Part shown: positions 12,762 to 13,887 of the stretch, piece by piece
Layout: each line of letters starts with the position of its first letter
Numbering within the stretch: the stretch's first letter is position 1
Translations under genes and position numbers: made by a program
Notes under the pieces: generated by a model
Databases searched by the model: none
The model's input: only the letters and a program-made list of their open reading frames with translations
What the model was told of the DNA's origin: nothing
Source: Chloroflexi bacterium UBA2235
GTDB taxonomy: Bacteria > Chloroflexota > UBA11872 > UBA12225
Direction: 5' to 3'
NCBI GenBank assembly: GCA_002347925.1
Contig: DDYL01000196.1
Span: 1,223 to 15,109, forward strand
Length of the DNA stretch: 13,887 nt

Positions 12762-13887
12762 TCAGTTCAGGATGCGCGCGAAGTACTCCCCGGTGAGGTC
12801 AGTGGCGTCGAGGATGTCCGGGTCAAGTGGGTGGTGATCGGCGAGACGGATCGAGGCTGGGCCGTCCTTGAACCCATGCCCGGTCAGAACACAGATCACG
12901 TGATCGTCGGCACCTATCTGGCCGGCCCGGGCGGCGTCGATGAGACCGGCGACCGAGGTTGAACCCGCGGGTTCGATGAAGAGGCCCTCATGTCTCGCAA
13001 GCATGGCCTGTGCGTCCCAGACGGACGTATCGGCAACAAGGTGTCCATCGCCTCCCGTCGACCGGATGGCGTGGAGGGCGCGGGTGGCGTCGAGATCGAT
13101 GGGCACGCCGAGGCCGGAGATGGCGGTATGTGCTTCACCCGCCCCGAGGGTGCGTGCGGTGTCCTTGCCCGCCCGCAGGGGCCCGACGACGGTGTCATTT
13201 CCGGACGGTTGCACGCCGTGGATGCGGATTGCACGATTGGCGTGACCGGTCAGGGAAGTCGGGTTGGGGAGTCCCCGGAAGATCGCCGTGAGAAGGCCTC
13301 CACCACCGATCGGGGCAAAGATGCGGTCGGGTGAACCCGACGGCACGTTTGCGAGTTCGGCACCGAGGGGTTCAATCCCCGCCATTGCCTCCGGTGCGAT
13401 CTCGTAGGCGGAGGTGCCAAGAGGCATTCCGAACGATGCACAGACGGTTGCCAGACGGTCGATGAGGATCCGCACCGCCACAGGTGTGTCAAGCATGCCC
13501 CGGACGCGGACGATGCGGGCACCATACGCGCGGATCTGGACCAGTTTGGCTTCTGGTGCCTCGACCGGCACGCAGACGATGCATGGTAGTCCGGCCGCCG
13601 CGCTGTAGGCGGCCAGGGAAGCACCGGTGTTGCCCGAAGAGGTTGCGAGGACGAACGGGTGTCCGTGGTCGTGATGCCGGGTGACGAACCGTGCGGCGAA
13701 GCGGTCCTTGTACGACCCGGTGGGATTGACCTGTTCAAGCTTGAACCAGAGGTTCCGCAGCCCGAGGTGCGGTCCAAGCCACCGGCTGCGGATGACGGGC
13801 GTGTTGCCCTCACCAAGTGAGATGGGATCGCCGTCCAGGTGGGTCGGTGGCTTTGTCACGCGCACATCGTGCCACGCGGCGCCGTGG
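12762..13887 (-). CDS. thrC: Threonine synthase (PLP-dependent), 5' end cut by window edge
   Basis: It converts O-phosphohomoserine to threonine with PLP (fold II). The frame is open from the stop at 12762 to the right edge. A GTG at 13865 would give 367 residues, but the frame continues upstream as HGAAWHD, resembling the pre-domain that normally precedes this region, so the true start is probably outside. Numbering from 13865: ISLGEGNTP (15-23); NPTGSYKDR (47-55) with the PLP lysine K53; SSGNTGAS (76-83); the phosphate-binding glycine loop IGGGGLL (186-192); then FIEPAGSTSVAGL and TGHGFKDGPA near the C-terminus. The TGHGFKD block is characteristic of threonine synthase and argues against threonine dehydratase or cysteine synthase. 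A less likely alternative is a relative such as cysteate synthase. No hom or thrB lies next to it in the window. Confidence 0.85.
   Translation of the reverse strand, partial: HGAAWHDVRVTKPPTHLDGDPISLGEGNTPVIRSRWLGPHLGLRNLWFKLEQVNPTGSYKDRFAARFVTRHHDHGHPFVLATSSGNTGASLAAYSAAAGLPCIVCVPVEAPEAKLVQIRAYGARIVRVRGMLDTPVAVRILIDRLATVCASFGMPLGTSAYEIAPEAMAGIEPLGAELANVPSGSPDRIFAPIGGGGLLTAIFRGLPNPTSLTGHANRAIRIHGVQPSGNDTVVGPLRAGKDTARTLGAGEAHTAISGLGVPIDLDATRALHAIRSTGGDGHLVADTSVWDAQAMLARHEGLFIEPAGSTSVAGLIDAARAGQIGADDHVICVLTGHGFKDGPASIRLADHHPLDPDILDATDLTGEYFARILN

Noticed and set aside
1..13887. Defence system, mobile element, CRISPR array, tRNA or rRNA
   Set aside because: No repeat-spacer pattern, transposase or integrase motifs, tRNA cloverleaf or rRNA sequence was recognised; genes are metabolic, membrane or repair types.

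Overview
This is a gene-dense, high-GC stretch of bacterial chromosome. Nine protein genes are supported: seven complete, and one cut by each window edge. I see no rRNA, tRNA, CRISPR array, transposase, integrase or phage gene. The gene mix (a PTPS-related membrane protein, an enolase-superfamily dehydratase, a DUF2961/GH172 hydrolase, FliL, a YcaQ-type glycosylase and a membrane-fused spermidine-synthase-like protein) would fit a high-GC Chloroflexota or similar free-living lineage. That is a guess from gene content; there is no marker gene to fix it.

Layout. 1-1253 (-): C-terminally cut polytopic PTPS-related membrane protein. 1254-1585: a 332-bp divergent intergenic region with two imperfect direct repeats. 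1586-5424 (+): a three-gene cassette of a rhamnonate-dehydratase-like MR/MLE enzyme, a fold-III PLP enzyme of the D-threonine aldolase/D-serine dehydratase group, and a DUF2961 (GH172) glycoside hydrolase. 5494-6582 (-): YcaQ/AlkX-like DNA glycosylase. 6704-8455 (-): membrane-fused spermidine-synthase-like protein. 8689-9219 (+): FliL, divergent from the previous gene across a region holding two small palindromes. 9427-11019 (-): malate synthase A, convergent with fliL across two hairpins. 11227-12729 (+): MATE transporter, divergent from malate synthase. 12762-13887 (-): threonine synthase, whose N-terminus lies beyond the right edge.

Functional reading. The most coherent unit is 1586-5424. 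A predicted cytoplasmic exo-acting glycosidase, an acid-sugar dehydratase and a PLP-dependent beta-hydroxy-amino-acid aldolase/dehydratase are collinear, each with its own ribosome binding site, and repeated motifs sit in front of the first two. Together they look like a small catabolic cassette for an unusual glycan or (amino)sugar acid; the substrate is unknown. The rest is a mosaic of single housekeeping or accessory genes: glyoxylate-cycle malate synthase without isocitrate lyase beside it, an orphan fliL, DNA crosslink repair, drug efflux and threonine biosynthesis.

Three start-site decisions matter. The MR/MLE gene starts at ATG 1586, not at the upstream in-frame ATG 1340. fliL starts at GTG 8689 behind an exact AGGAGG, not at GTG 8668. 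The threonine synthase frame stays open to the right edge, so the in-frame GTG at 13865 is probably not its start.
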